From Prevotella sp. (GTDB lineage: Bacteria; Bacteroidota; Bacteroidia; Bacteroidales; Muribaculaceae), in contig JAMPBN010000001.1 of the NCBI GenBank assembly GCA_023666665.1, forward strand, positions 328,805-392,804: a DNA stretch of 64,000 nt, in the 5' to 3' direction. Numbering within the stretch: the stretch's first letter is position 1; every line of letters begins with the position of its first letter. Positions 1 to 10,916 of this stretch are shown one piece after another. A program made the position numbers and the translations under genes. The notes under the pieces were generated by a model. The model saw only the letters and a list, made by a program, of their open reading frames with translations, searched no databases and had not been told where the DNA came from.

Positions 1-57
1 CCGAAAACCATCCGTTTCGTATATTATGTCTTCCACACGCTTTTACTAGTGACCCTG

Positions 58-344
58 AAAAAACGGAGTCATCGGTTGCTCATTCCGCTCCAAGAGGCCG
101 ACCAAAGCCCATCATAGTGGAATGAGCAATGATGACCCCGCGAGACTATAACCTGAGCCGCGCACTTGGTGCGGCAGGATTATCTACCCACGGGCATCGC
201 CATTGCCTCATTCTTGACTATGATTTGGGAAATTGGTCGTTTCTTGGAGCCAAGAATTAAAGCGACGTATGCGCCTGAAATTTTAAATTTACCTCCCAAC
301 ACCCGGTGTTGACCCTCCTCTGGGGCACCACGTATCGCGGAGTC
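58..344 (-). ncRNA. Candidate structured non-coding RNA, about 290 nt
   Basis: No open reading frame fits this stretch, yet on the minus strand it has a strong promoter (349-380) and ends in a long stem followed by six U. The final stem pairs 140-131 with 73-64 (10 bp, one G.U that exists only in the minus-strand RNA) and 128-119 with 86-77 (10 bp perfect). A second, upstream arm (250-191) is an imperfect reverse complement of 87-139, so the two arms can form a rod about 50-60 bp long capped by a hairpin at 147-181. A rod with internal loops recalls 6S RNA, but I recognise no 6S, RNase P, tmRNA or SRP consensus. Bases 1-57 beyond the U-run show nothing clear. Confidence 0.55.
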
Positions 345-348
345 GCTG

Positions 349-380
349 CAAAGTTACCATTTTTTCAATTCACCACCAAA
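349..380 (-). promoter_or_regulatory. Promoter of the structured RNA
   Basis: On the minus strand a TAACTTTG box (356-349) matches the Bacteroidota -7 consensus TAnnTTTG, and a TTTG box (380-377) lies exactly 20 bases upstream, the preferred -33 spacing. Transcription should start near 342-345 and run toward position 1. Confidence 0.7.
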
Positions 381-396
381 CCTAATTTATCTACCG

Positions 397-471
397 CCTA
401 ACTTCTAACTTCTAACTTCTAACTTCTAACTCCTAACTCCTAACTCCCAATGCCCAATGCCTAATGCCTAA
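397..471. repeat. Heptamer tandem array
   Basis: About ten and a half 7-bp units: seven of the form YCTAACT followed by three CCYAATG units and a partial one. It lies between the divergent promoters of the structured RNA and mutA. It is the longest intergenic member of a repeat family found throughout the window. Confidence 0.9.
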
Positions 472-492
472 TTTTTTCGTTCCGAAAAAATT
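470..492. repeat. Inverted repeat overlapping the mutA promoter
   Basis: Perfect 10-bp arms AATTTTTTCG and CGAAAAAATT around a 3-base loop, ending 3 bases before the -7 box of mutA. It fills the promoter spacer, so it could be an operator; it could also be an AT-rich terminator-like hairpin with no transcript to end. Confidence 0.5.
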
Positions 493-495
493 TTG

Positions 496-503
496 TATCT
501 TTG
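496..503 (+). promoter_or_regulatory. Promoter -7 element of mutA
   Basis: TATCTTTG matches TAnnTTTG. The expected start of transcription is near 508, giving a leader of about 24 bases before the ATG at 532. Confidence 0.6.
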
Positions 504-531
504 CGCGTAGATAATTATTTACCTTAAAATC

Positions 532-2375
532 ATGGCAGAACATAAAGAGAAACTCTTTGACATGTTTCCCCCGGTGACCACCGAAGAGTGGCGTGCCAAG
601 GTCGATGTTGACCTTAAGGGCGTGCCCTTCGAGAAGAAACTCGTGTGGCGCACCAACGAGGGCTTCAATGTCAACCCGATGTATCGGCGCGAAGATATCG
701 CCGATTTCAAAATCACCGACAGTCTTCCCGGTGAATTTCCCTACGTGCGCGGCACCCGCACCGACAATGACTGGCACATCCGCCAGGAAATCATTTCCGA
801 CAATGCCGCCGACGCTAACGCCAAGGCCCTCGAAGTTCTCGGCAAGGGTGCTGATTCCCTGGGCTGGCATATGCCAGAGGTAACCGCCGAAGCCCTGGCA
901 ACGTTCCTCAATGGCATCGACCTCTCCAAAACAGAAATCAACCTGAGCTGCTGCATGCGCAGCGTTGTGGAGCTCACGCAGCTGCTAACCGAGTACATAG
1001 TCAGCGCCGGAGCCGCCGACACCTTCCACGGCAGCATTGACTTCAACCCCTGGAAGCGCGAGCTCAAACACGGTTCCAAGTCGCCCTTCGACCCCGAAAC
1101 CACCGCCATTGCGCTGCCTAAAATCGCTGCTCCCATTAAGGGCTTGCGCCTGCTGAGTGTTGAATCAGAGCTCTTTACCAACGGCGGTGCTTACATATAT
1201 CAAGAACTCGGCTACGCTCTGAGCTGGGGTGCACAGTGGCTCACGCTGCTCACTGATGCCGGGCTCAGCGCCGACGAGGTTGCCACCCGCATCAAGTTCA
1301 ACATGGGCATCTCGACCAACTACTTTATGGAGTTGGCAAAATTTCGCGCCGCCCGCCTGCTCTGGGCGCAAATCGTGGAGCAATACAAGCCCGCCGACGT
1401 TGATGCCGCAAAGATGCACGTCCACGCCTCAACGTCGAAATACAATCAGACCGTCTACGATGCTCACGTGAACCTGCTTCGCAGCCAAACCGAGGCTATG
1501 AGTGCCGCCCTTGCCGGCGTTGACTCCATCACGGTAACGCCGTTTGACACCCCCTACAAGACCCCCGATGACTTCTCAGAGCGCATTGCCCGCAACCAGC
1601 AGCTGCTGCTCAAGGAAGAGAGTCATCTCGACAAGGTCATCGACCCTGCCGGCGGCTCGTATTATATTGAAACTCTGACCCTCAGCCTTGCCAACGAGGC
1701 CTGGAAACTCTTCCTCGGCGTAGAGGCCGACGGCGGATTTGCCAAAGCCTTGGCCGACGGCAAGATTCAAGCTGCCGTAAACGAAAGCAACGCCAAGCGC
1801 CACGCCGATATGGCCCGCCGCAAAGAAGTGCTGCTCGGCACCAACCAGTTCCCCAACATCAACGAATTTGCCGCCGACAAGATTGAAAACGACGGCGAAG
1901 GCTGCGGATGCGGTTGCCACCACGAAGAGGGCGAAGGAGGCATTGCCGCTACCCGCCTTGCTTCAGACTTTGAGCAACTGCGCCTCGCCACCGAGCGCGC
2001 CGCCAATCGCCCGAAAGTCTTTATGCTCACCATCGGCAACCTGGCCATGCGCCTGGCCCGCTCGCAGTTCTCGGGCAACTTCTTCGGCTGCGCCGGCTAC
2101 GAGATTATCGACAATAATGGCTTCAAGACCGTGGCCGACGGCATCGACGCCGCTATGGCCGCAAAGGCCGACGTAGTGGTGCTCTGCTCCAGCGACGACG
2201 AATATGCCGACTTTGCCCCCGAGGCTTTCAAACTCCTCGATGGTCGCGCAGAGTTCGTGGTAGCCGGCGCTCCCGCCTGCACCGACGACCTCAAAGCCCT
2301 CGGAATTGAAAACTTTATCCATGTGCGCAGCAACGTCCTCGACACCCTCCGCGCCTTTAACGCCAAACTCCTGAA

Positions 2376-2379
<4 letters not shown>
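532..2379 (+). CDS. mutA: Methylmalonyl-CoA mutase small (beta) subunit
   Basis: Non-catalytic partner of MutB in the adenosylcobalamin-dependent interconversion of succinyl-CoA and (R)-methylmalonyl-CoA, the step that leads to propionate in Bacteroidales. The 615-aa protein has the mutase TIM-barrel-like region (about residues 40-440) and a C-terminal Rossmann-like region (about 480-615) without the DxHxxG cobalamin motif, as expected for the small subunit. Between them, around residues 454-464, lies a short Cys/His cluster (C458, C460, C462, H463, H464). The ATG at 532 follows the promoter at 496-503, and the stop overlaps the mutB start by 4 bases, so the subunits are translationally coupled. 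Confidence 0.95.
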
Positions 2380-4523
<2,144 letters not shown>

Positions 4524-4533
4524 TCATGGAGGT

Positions 4534-4558
4534 GGCGGACTTTTGTCCGCCCCTTTTT
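4534..4558 (+). terminator. Rho-independent terminator of mutAB
   Basis: GGCGGAC and GTCCGCC form a perfect 7-bp stem with a TTTT loop, followed by CCTTTTT. It touches the 3' end of the convergent symporter gene at 4557. Confidence 0.85.
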
Positions 4559-5702
4559 ATTTCTTAAAAATTCGGTTGATAATCACTGCTATGGCTCCGT
4601 CGCCGGTCACGTTACACGCCGTGCCGAAGGAGTCCATGGTAATGTAGAGGGCAATCATCAGCGCATTGTCGGCCTCGCTGAAACCAAGCAGCGAAGTCAA
4701 CAGTCCCAACGATGCCATTATCGCACCACCGGGTACCCCGGGGGCCGCAATGATGGTGATTCCGAGCATAAAGATAAACCCGGCAAACTCGCCGACTCCC
4801 CACGGCATCCGCTGCATAATCATCAGCGCCAGGGCGCAGGCCGTTATCTTCATTGCCGAGCCCGACATATGAATGGTGGCGCACAGCGGCACCACGAATC
4901 CGGCCACCGACTCATTCACTCCAAGGCTCTTTACCTGGCGCAAAGTCACCGGGATTGTGGCTGCCGAACTCTGCGTGCCCAAGGCCGTCACGTAGGCTGG
5001 AAGCATAGTCTTGAGCAGCTTCAGCGGATTGCGCCGGTCAACGAGCCCCGCAATAGAAAATTGTGCCAGCAGCAGTAAGATGTGCATCGCAAAGATGATG
5101 CCGATAATGCTGATAAAGGTCAGTAGCACTTTGCCCACCTGCCCCTCCATGGTCATTGACATGAATATGCCGAGAATGTAGAGCGGCAGCAGCGGAATAA
5201 TCACCGCCACAATGGTGCGCGAAATAATGTCGCGAAACTCGTTGAATCCCCGCTTCAGGGCCGTAGAGCCGCTATATGCCATGCCCAGCCCCATCACAAA
5301 AGCCATCACCAAAGCCGACATAACGCCGAAAAGCGGTGGCATCTCAATCTTGAAATAGGGCGACAAATCAGGCCCCGCATTGTTCTCCAACGCTCCGATT
5401 GATGTCGGAGCAATCATTTTTGGAAAGAGCCACGCCCCGACCCCGAACGAGAACCACCCCGACACCACGGTCATAACGTAGGCAATCAGCGCCGTAGCCA
5501 CGAGCATTTTCCCCGCTTTCGAGCCGATGTCGGCAATCGCGGGAGCAACATAACCCAGTATCAGCAGCGGAATCAAAAAGCCGAGAAACTGCGAGAATAT
5601 GCCGTTGAAGGTCATAAACACACGCGCTCCCCACTCGGGCATAACGTAGCCCGCTCCGATGCCGAGGGCTATGGCGGCAAGAATTTTCCAGAGCAGCTTC
5701 AT
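4557..5702 (-). CDS. Dicarboxylate/amino acid:cation symporter (SDF/DAACS family)
   Basis: Secondary transporter expected to bring dicarboxylates or acidic amino acids in with Na+ or H+. The 381-aa protein is all membrane segments and has the family marks: a serine-rich hairpin ([12 protein letters not shown]), HMSGSAM in place of the usual NMDGTA motif of TM7, a glycine/proline hairpin (APGVPGGA), and NVTGDGA near the C-terminus in place of NxxxD. The substrate cannot be read from these changes. Its ATG at 5702 overlaps the sufB stop by 4 bases, so it is coupled to sufB, which is an odd partner. Confidence 0.88.
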   Translation of the reverse strand: MKLLWKILAAIALGIGAGYVMPEWGARVFMTFNGIFSQFLGFLIPLLILGYVAPAIADIGSKAGKMLVATALIAYVMTVVSGWFSFGVGAWLFPKMIAPTSIGALENNAGPDLSPYFKIEMPPLFGVMSALVMAFVMGLGMAYSGSTALKRGFNEFRDIISRTIVAVIIPLLPLYILGIFMSMTMEGQVGKVLLTFISIIGIIFAMHILLLLAQFSIAGLVDRRNPLKLLKTMLPAYVTALGTQSSAATIPVTLRQVKSLGVNESVAGFVVPLCATIHMSGSAMKITACALALMIMQRMPWGVGEFAGFIFMLGITIIAAPGVPGGAIMASLGLLTSLLGFSEADNALMIALYITMDSFGTACNVTGDGAIAVIINRIFKK

Positions 5703-7147
5703 CCTACGGCTCCTTCAAGTGTCAGCGACAGCAGTTTCTGAGCCTCAACGGCAAATTCCATCGGCAGCTTGGCCATAACCTCCTTGGCGTAGCCGTTAAC
5801 AATCAGCCCGACGGCCTCCTCGGTGGGGATGCCGCGCTGATTGCAGTAGAACAGTTGGTCGGCCGAAATCTTGCTTGTGGTGGCTTCGTGTTCCACTATC
5901 GCAGTGGGATTTTTAACGTCGATTACCGGGAAAGTGTGAGCCCCGCATGTCGGCGAGAGCAGCAGCGAGTCGCACTGTGTGTGGTTGCGGCATCCGGTGG
6001 CGTTCGGAGCAACGCTCACCTGCCCACGATAGGAATTTTGGCTGAAACCTGCCGAAATGCCTTTGCTCACAATGGTTGAGCGGGTATTGCTCCCCAGGTG
6101 AATCATCTTGGTGCCGGTGTCAGCTTGCTGGCGATGGCGCGTAACCGCCACGCTGTAGAACTCGCCCACCGAGCCGTCGCCCTTGAGCACGCACGACGGG
6201 TATTTCCACGTAATCGCCGAGCCGGTTTCAACCTGAGTCCACGAAATCTTGGAGTTGGCACCACGGCAAAGTCCGCGCTTGGTAACGAAGTTATACACCC
6301 CACCGCGTCCATCTTTATCGCCGGCATACCAGTTTTGCACGGTGGAATACTTCACTTCGGCACGCTCCTCGCAAACGATTTCAACGATTGCCGCGTGAAG
6401 CTGATTCTCATCACGTCGCGGAGCCGTGCAACCCTCCAGGTAGCTCACGTAGGCATCATCGTCGGCAACTATCAGGGTGCGCTCAAACTGGCCGGTGCCG
6501 GCTGCGTTGATGCGGAAATACGTACTCAACTCCATAGGGCAACGCACCCCCTTGGGGATGTAGACGAACGAGCCGTCGGAGAACACCGCCGAGTTAAGCG
6601 CGGCATAAAAATTGTCGGCATAGCTCACCACAGAGCCTAAATATTTTTTGACCAAGTCGGGATGTTCCTTGACCGCCTCCGAAAATGAGCAGAATATAAT
6701 GCCCAGTTCGGCGAGCTTGGCCTGGTGGGTGGTCTTGACCGAAACCGAGTCCATTACGGCATCCACCGCCATACCCGCCAGCTGCTTCTGCTCGTGGAGC
6801 GGAATGCCCAGGCGGTCAAAAGTGTTGAGAATTTCCGGGTCTACCTCGTCAAGGCTCTTGGGCCCCTCGGCCCTTTTGGGCGCGGCATAGTAACTGATGG
6901 CCTGAAAGTCAATCTCCGGAATGTCGAGATGCGCCCAGGTGGGCGGTGTGAGTCTCTGCCAGTGGCGGAACGCTTTCAGTCTGAAATCAAGCAGCCACAC
7001 CGGCTCCCCTTTTTTCTGCGAAATCAGGCGCACCACATCTTCCGACAGTCCTGCCGGAATTATCTCAGTGTCAACTCCGTTGGAGAAAAAACCATACTTA
7101 TAATCGTCGTCACCCGACTGTATATTCGTCAATTCGTCATTTTCCAT
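5699..7147 (-). CDS. sufB: Fe-S cluster assembly scaffold SufB
   Basis: Core of the SufBCD scaffold that builds Fe-S clusters. The protein is about 482 aa, the usual length, with the SufBD beta-helix core ([40 protein letters not shown]) and the conserved late motif CNQRGI. The ATG at 7147 is preferred; a TTG two codons upstream is also in frame. sufC and sufD, which usually follow sufB, are missing here: a symporter gene takes their place. Upstream, a heptamer array (7163-7200) separates it from cvpA. Confidence 0.93.
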   Translation of the reverse strand: MENDELTNIQSGDDDYKYGFFSNGVDTEIIPAGLSEDVVRLISQKKGEPVWLLDFRLKAFRHWQRLTPPTWAHLDIPEIDFQAISYYAAPKRAEGPKSLDEVDPEILNTFDRLGIPLHEQKQLAGMAVDAVMDSVSVKTTHQAKLAELGIIFCSFSEAVKEHPDLVKKYLGSVVSYADNFYAALNSAVFSDGSFVYIPKGVRCPMELSTYFRINAAGTGQFERTLIVADDDAYVSYLEGCTAPRRDENQLHAAIVEIVCEERAEVKYSTVQNWYAGDKDGRGGVYNFVTKRGLCRGANSKISWTQVETGSAITWKYPSCVLKGDGSVGEFYSVAVTRHRQQADTGTKMIHLGSNTRSTIVSKGISAGFSQNSYRGQVSVAPNATGCRNHTQCDSLLLSPTCGAHTFPVIDVKNPTAIVEHEATTSKISADQLFYCNQRGIPTEEAVGLIVNGYAKEVMAKLPMEFAVEAQKLLSLTLEGAVG

Positions 7148-7162
7148 AAGCAAAATCTAATA

Positions 7163-7200
7163 CTTAACACCCAACGCCCAACGCCTAATGCCCAACACAC
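7163..7200. repeat. Heptamer tandem array between cvpA and sufB
   Basis: Five units, mostly CCCAACG or CCTAATG. The array covers the cvpA stop codon and its last four codons (C-V-G-H) and runs into the sufB leader. Confidence 0.85.
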
Positions 7201-7646
7201 AATTCCTGTGCGAGGCCAAACAGGCGCATAGCAAACTTGGTGACCCATTGGGCAAAGGAGGCTGAGAATGCTGAAGTGCTTGGCGCACAGAGTAAGAACA
7301 AATTTATCAGCAAAGAAGTTAGAAGCAACCATTTTGCCGCGCCGATTATTGCCCCAAGCAGGCGGTCAACCGGCCCCAATAGCAGCATCTTTACCGTGAG
7401 GTGCAGCACCTTGCAGAGCATTATCGTCAGTATGAAGATGATTGCAAACATCACTATGTAGCAGAGCATTACCGGAATTTCGAGCTGCGAGGCTATAGAG
7501 GGCGCAATAAGCTTGGAACCTAAAAAGCCGAGCAAAAAGGCCGCTACGGAGCCTAATTGCGGAATGAAACCCTTCCACGCACCATAGGCTGCAAATGCCA
7601 CGGTGCCGCATATCAGCGTCAGATTCACTATTTCCGGAGTTGCCAT
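7185..7646 (-). CDS. CvpA family membrane protein
   Basis: Small integral membrane protein (153 aa) with four predicted helices, glycine-rich TM1-TM2 (GAWKGFIPQLGS) and the PVDRLLGAIIGAAKW segment typical of the colicin V production family. The cellular role of the family is poorly defined. It overlaps the upstream lipoprotein gene by 19 bases. Its last four residues and its stop codon are written by the heptamer array, which suggests the original C-terminus was altered when the array arose. Confidence 0.8.
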   Translation of the reverse strand: MATPEIVNLTLICGTVAFAAYGAWKGFIPQLGSVAAFLLGFLGSKLIAPSIASQLEIPVMLCYIVMFAIIFILTIMLCKVLHLTVKMLLLGPVDRLLGAIIGAAKWLLLTSLLINLFLLCAPSTSAFSASFAQWVTKFAMRLFGLAQELCVGH

Positions 7647-8311
7647 AGCTGCGGATTCTTGAGAATTACGCGTCGATCGCCGTCGAGCAGATAAATCGAC
7701 GGCATAGAGCGTATAACGTAGAGGTCTTCGGAAATTATGCCGGAGCGGTCGTATGCTTTAATCCACTTTTCGGGCAGTGAATCGCGGGTTTGCTCCCAAA
7801 GTTTTGGCGATGACTCTATACATACGGCAAGCACCGTAGGGAGGTCTTTCATCTCGGCCAGCTCGCTGATTACTTCGCGGCAGTGGCTGCAGTTGGGGTC
7901 ATAAAAGAGCAGCAGCAGCGTCTCGCCCGGGCGGAAGCTGTGTAGCCGGTTTTCGGAGGCTTCGGGGGTGGCGAAGCGAAAATCGGCGGCTATGGAGTCG
8001 GGCGCGTTCTTGAGGCAGACATCATAGAGCATATATTCGGCAGTGGCGGTTTGCGCATCAGAGAGCTTGCCGGACTGCAATGCGGCCTCAAGCAGCTGAG
8101 CCATACGCGGCTGGTTGGCGTCGAGCAGCGTGGTTTCGGCTTTATACATAAGGTCGCCGATAGCGCCGTGGCTCGCGGCTTCGCCCACGAGCGCGGCGGC
8201 ATCGCCTTGCGTCAGGTCCTCAGGCATAGCCCATTGGCGCGATGCGCTGCAGCCGGTCAGAATCAGCGAGCAAACCGCCAACCATTTATATATGGCCTTA
8301 TGCAGCGCCAT
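7628..8311 (-). CDS. Lipoprotein with C-terminal thioredoxin-like fold (DUF5106-like)
   Basis: A 227-aa protein with a lipobox (LTGC) after a short hydrophobic stretch, then an all-helical N-terminal region and a thioredoxin-like C-terminal half containing DPNCSHC, a CxxC redox site. It resembles Bacteroidota proteins annotated DUF5106/thiol-disulfide oxidoreductase. It probably works in the periplasm with the TlpA-like protein just upstream (2 bases apart). Its target is unknown. Confidence 0.7.
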   Translation of the reverse strand: MALHKAIYKWLAVCSLILTGCSASRQWAMPEDLTQGDAAALVGEAASHGAIGDLMYKAETTLLDANQPRMAQLLEAALQSGKLSDAQTATAEYMLYDVCLKNAPDSIAADFRFATPEASENRLHSFRPGETLLLLFYDPNCSHCREVISELAEMKDLPTVLAVCIESSPKLWEQTRDSLPEKWIKAYDRSGIISEDLYVIRSMPSIYLLDGDRRVILKNPQLWQLRK

Positions 8312-8313
8312 TC

Positions 8314-8805
8314 TTACTTGAGCAGATTGCGCAGGGTGGGGTAGAAGTCAGGGTCCTCACCCAGAGTTATATTGCGGATTACTCCTTTGGGGTCAATAAC
8401 CATTTTGGTGGGGAAGCCGCGAAGCTGATACTTCTGCATCACGGTCTGATCCGTGGGGTCGACCCACAGGTTGAGCCAGGGCAGCTCATATTCCTTGATG
8501 GCATTGAGCCAGGTTTCTTTTTGGTCACGGCAGGCAACGCCCACGAAGGTGGCTTTGCCTTTAAGGTCGTTGTAACAGCTCTTCATTTCGGGGAAACCCT
8601 TGATGCACCAGCGGCACCACGAACCCCAAAAGTCCAGAACTACCCATTTGCCTTGAAGTGACTCAAGGCTCACTTCCTTGCCGGAGGGGTCGGGCAGAGT
8701 GAAGTTGGGGGCGGGGTCGCCGACTTTAAGCTCCTTGGACTGCTGGGCGCTCAGCGGAGCAACAAAAAGAAGAGAGAGCAGAGTGAAGAAAAGAATCTTT
8801 TTCAT
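8314..8805 (-). CDS. TlpA-like thioredoxin-fold protein
   Basis: Periplasmic thiol-disulfide oxidoreductase of the TlpA/ResA type, 163 aa. It has a cleavable signal peptide (about residues 1-20, ending LSAQQ), an AhpC/TSA-like entry (VGDPAPNFTLPD), the active site WCRWC and the cis-proline loop GFPT. It lies 2 bases from the membrane protein gene upstream and 2 bases from the lipoprotein gene downstream, so the three are likely one transcript. Confidence 0.85.
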   Translation of the reverse strand: MKKILFFTLLSLLFVAPLSAQQSKELKVGDPAPNFTLPDPSGKEVSLESLQGKWVVLDFWGSWCRWCIKGFPEMKSCYNDLKGKATFVGVACRDQKETWLNAIKEYELPWLNLWVDPTDQTVMQKYQLRGFPTKMVIDPKGVIRNITLGEDPDFYPTLRNLLK

Positions 8806-8807
8806 AC

Positions 8808-9581
8808 TTAAAATATATAAGGTATAATGGCCTTTTGAGTAAGCGGGCCGAATTCTTTGTTATAACGTATGTTGATTTTAAGTGCGCGAGGAGCGAGGTT
8901 TGCAAACGTCCAGAGCGCAAATACTGCGCCGGCCCAGCTCCACGTCAGAATTGCAAAACCGACCCACTCCATAAATTCGCCGAGATAGTTGGCCGAGGTT
9001 ACGTAGCTGAACATTCCTCCCTTGGGCAGGTAGTGCTTGGTGTCGCCGGGTTTGCGAAGGTGGCGGATAATGCTGTCGCTCCGCATATTGGTGTACATTC
9101 CCCACGCGAATATGAGAGTACCCAAAATGAACTGCCACGAGCATAACCAGGTAACCGGGTAGCGGTCGGGCGAGCTGACATAGAATATCCAGCCGGCTTG
9201 CATCAGCGCGTTAAGCGAGTTGAACAGCACACCCATAAGCATAATCGCCAGGGGCATACGGCTCTTTCCTTTCATCATCAGCGGGAAGATGAACGACCGC
9301 TGGAAATAGTGAAGCTCGAAAATCAGACACATTACCATCGGCGCTATCTCAAAGCGACGCGGCGATGCCAACCATAAAATCAGCATAATGATAAAAACCG
9401 GAGCCTCCATCAAGACCCAACCGACTTTGTTGTTGACCGACGGTCCCCACTTGGGGGTGTATGCGATGCCATACCCGGCCTCGACTTTCAGCAAGGCGAG
9501 AAACACCACGACGGCAGTGGCCGTCATAATCCAAAGGAACACAGCGAAATTGTGCGGTTCGAAAATTGCAAATTCTTCCAT
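8808..9581 (-). CDS. 3-oxo-5-alpha-steroid 4-dehydrogenase family membrane protein
   Basis: Polytopic membrane protein (257 aa) related to eukaryotic steroid 5-alpha-reductase, which reduces the C4-C5 double bond of 3-oxo-4-ene steroids with NADPH. The C-terminal third carries the family signature: YLPKGGMFSYVTSANYLGE, then EWVGFAILTWS and ANLAPRA. The ATG at 9581 lies only a few bases after the expected transcription start. Steroid or bile-acid activity is inferred from the family; a lipid or other enone is equally possible. Confidence 0.8.
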   Translation of the reverse strand: MEEFAIFEPHNFAVFLWIMTATAVVVFLALLKVEAGYGIAYTPKWGPSVNNKVGWVLMEAPVFIIMLILWLASPRRFEIAPMVMCLIFELHYFQRSFIFPLMMKGKSRMPLAIMLMGVLFNSLNALMQAGWIFYVSSPDRYPVTWLCSWQFILGTLIFAWGMYTNMRSDSIIRHLRKPGDTKHYLPKGGMFSYVTSANYLGEFMEWVGFAILTWSWAGAVFALWTFANLAPRALKINIRYNKEFGPLTQKAIIPYIF

Positions 9582-9589
9582 AATTACTG

Positions 9590-9597
9590 CAAAGTTA
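9590..9597 (-). promoter_or_regulatory. Promoter -7 element of the steroid-reductase-like operon
   Basis: TAACTTTG on the minus strand. Predicted transcription start 9583-9586, which leaves a leader of only 2-5 bases before the ATG at 9581. Confidence 0.6.
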
Positions 9598-9649
9598 CAA
9601 AATTAATCTGAATACTAACAAAAATTGTTATTCTTACAGCTGAAGTTAA

Positions 9650-9657
9650 TATCTTTG
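9650..9657 (+). promoter_or_regulatory. Promoter -7 element of cysK
   Basis: TATCTTTG with a TTG-containing box about 22 bases upstream; the expected leader is about 29 bases. Confidence 0.6.
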
Positions 9658-9690
9658 CATTATGAAAGTTTTAAACTAACTCATAACCAA

Positions 9691-10620
9691 ATGGCAAAAG
9701 TACATGGTAATCTGACGGAGTTGATTGGCTCAACTCCGCTGCTCGAAGTCAAGAATATTGAGACGTCTGAGAATCTGACGGCGCGTCTGATAGTCAAGAT
9801 TGAAGCGTTTAATCCGGGCGGCAGCGTGAAAGACCGCGTTGCCCTGGCAATGATTGAACAAGCCGAGCGCGACGGCCTGCTTGCTCCCGACGGACTTATT
9901 ATTGAGCCTACCAGCGGCAACACCGGCATCGGCCTTGCCTGGGTGGCATCTGTCAGGGGCTACAGGCTAATACTAACTATGCCCGAAACAATGAGCATTG
10001 AGCGGCGCACCCTGCTGCAGCTACTTGGCGCAACCTTGGTGCTGACTCCCGGCAGCGAGGGAATGAGCGGAGCAATAAAAAAAGCCGAGGAGCTGCGCTG
10101 CCAAAATCCCGGTTCGGTGATTCTTCAGCAGTTTGAAAATCCCGCGAATCCGGAAGTTCACCGGCTGACCACCGGCGAGGAAATTTGGCGCGACACCGAC
10201 GGCCGGGTGGATATGTTTATTGCCGGAGTCGGCACCGGCGGAACAATCAGCGGAATAGCTGCCGCCCTGAAGGCACATAACCCCTCGGTTGAGGTTATTG
10301 GCGTTGAGCCGGCAAGTTCTCCGGTGTTGTCGGGTGGCAACCCCAGCCCTCATAAAATTCAAGGCATTGGAGCGGGATTCGTACCCAAAAATTTCAATCC
10401 GGCGGTGGTTGATAAAATCGTCACGGTAACTGACGATGACGCTCTCAAAGCCGCACGTATGCTTGCTGAAAAGGAGGGCTTGCTCGTTGGAGTATCTTCG
10501 GGCGCGGCTTTCTTTGCTGCGCTCCAAGAGGCTCGGCAAGATGAAAATGCCGGAAAAACCATTGTAGTTCTCTTGCCCGACACCGGCGAGCGTTACCTCT
10601 CAATATATTCGCAGTTGTGA
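9691..10620 (+). CDS. cysK: Cysteine synthase A (O-acetylserine sulfhydrylase)
   Basis: PLP enzyme making cysteine from O-acetylserine and sulfide. The protein is 309 aa, normal for the family: PLP lysine K47 in PGGSVKDR, the TSGNTG loop, the phosphate-binding GTGGTISG loop, and a C-terminal DTGERYLS. An earlier in-frame ATG exists at 9625, but it lies before the promoter, so ATG 9691 is the start. The gene stands alone, divergent from the steroid-reductase operon and convergent with the next gene. Confidence 0.95.
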   Translation: MAKVHGNLTELIGSTPLLEVKNIETSENLTARLIVKIEAFNPGGSVKDRVALAMIEQAERDGLLAPDGLIIEPTSGNTGIGLAWVASVRGYRLILTMPETMSIERRTLLQLLGATLVLTPGSEGMSGAIKKAEELRCQNPGSVILQQFENPANPEVHRLTTGEEIWRDTDGRVDMFIAGVGTGGTISGIAAALKAHNPSVEVIGVEPASSPVLSGGNPSPHKIQGIGAGFVPKNFNPAVVDKIVTVTDDDALKAARMLAEKEGLLVGVSSGAAFFAALQEARQDENAGKTIVVLLPDTGERYLSIYSQL

Positions 10621-10628
10621 CGTCAGCG

Positions 10629-10916
10629 CTAATCCTTACGCTTGGGATTGCGGGGAAACCACCCGCGAGCCACTCGTTGCTTCTGCTCTTTAATCTCCTT
10701 GATACTCCAGAAGCAGCTGAACGCCGTTACTCCGAGCAGCGCGGAAACGATTACGTTGCTTATCAGAATCGAGCATATGCACAGCGCCACTCCGGCACAC
10801 GCAAACCAGGGGATGCACTTCTGACCGAAGTGGTATTCTCCCTTTATGACCAGCGGGTGAAAAATTCCGATAATCAAAAAAGCCGCCAAACCTATAATGA
10901 TACCTTGAAAATACAT
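10629..10916 (-). CDS. DUF4491 family small membrane protein
   Basis: A 95-aa protein with three hydrophobic segments and a basic tail (ARGWFPRNPKRKD), matching the Bacteroidales DUF4491 family as I remember it. No function is known. Its ATG shares one base with the stop of the upstream hemerythrin-LuxR regulator, so the two are probably co-transcribed. Confidence 0.7.
   Translation of the reverse strand: MYFQGIIIGLAAFLIIGIFHPLVIKGEYHFGQKCIPWFACAGVALCICSILISNVIVSALLGVTAFSCFWSIKEIKEQKQRVARGWFPRNPKRKD

Noticed and set aside
87..250. Invertible DNA element flanked by inverted repeats (phase-variable promoter)
   Set aside because: The two arms are imperfect and contain their own hairpins, the promoter lies outside them, and no recombinase is nearby. 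An RNA rod explains the pattern better.
58..344. tmRNA, RNase P RNA or SRP RNA
   Set aside because: No tRNA-like end or tag frame, no RNase P core consensus, and no SRP tetraloop motif were found.
397..471. CRISPR array
   Set aside because: Units are 7 bp with no spacers and no cas genes are present.
345..531. Cobalamin riboswitch upstream of mutA
   Set aside because: The leader is only about 24 bases and no B12-box sequence is present.
433..870. Minus-strand frame of 145 codons opposite the start of mutA
   Set aside because: Antisense shadow of a highly conserved gene; no promoter or family match.
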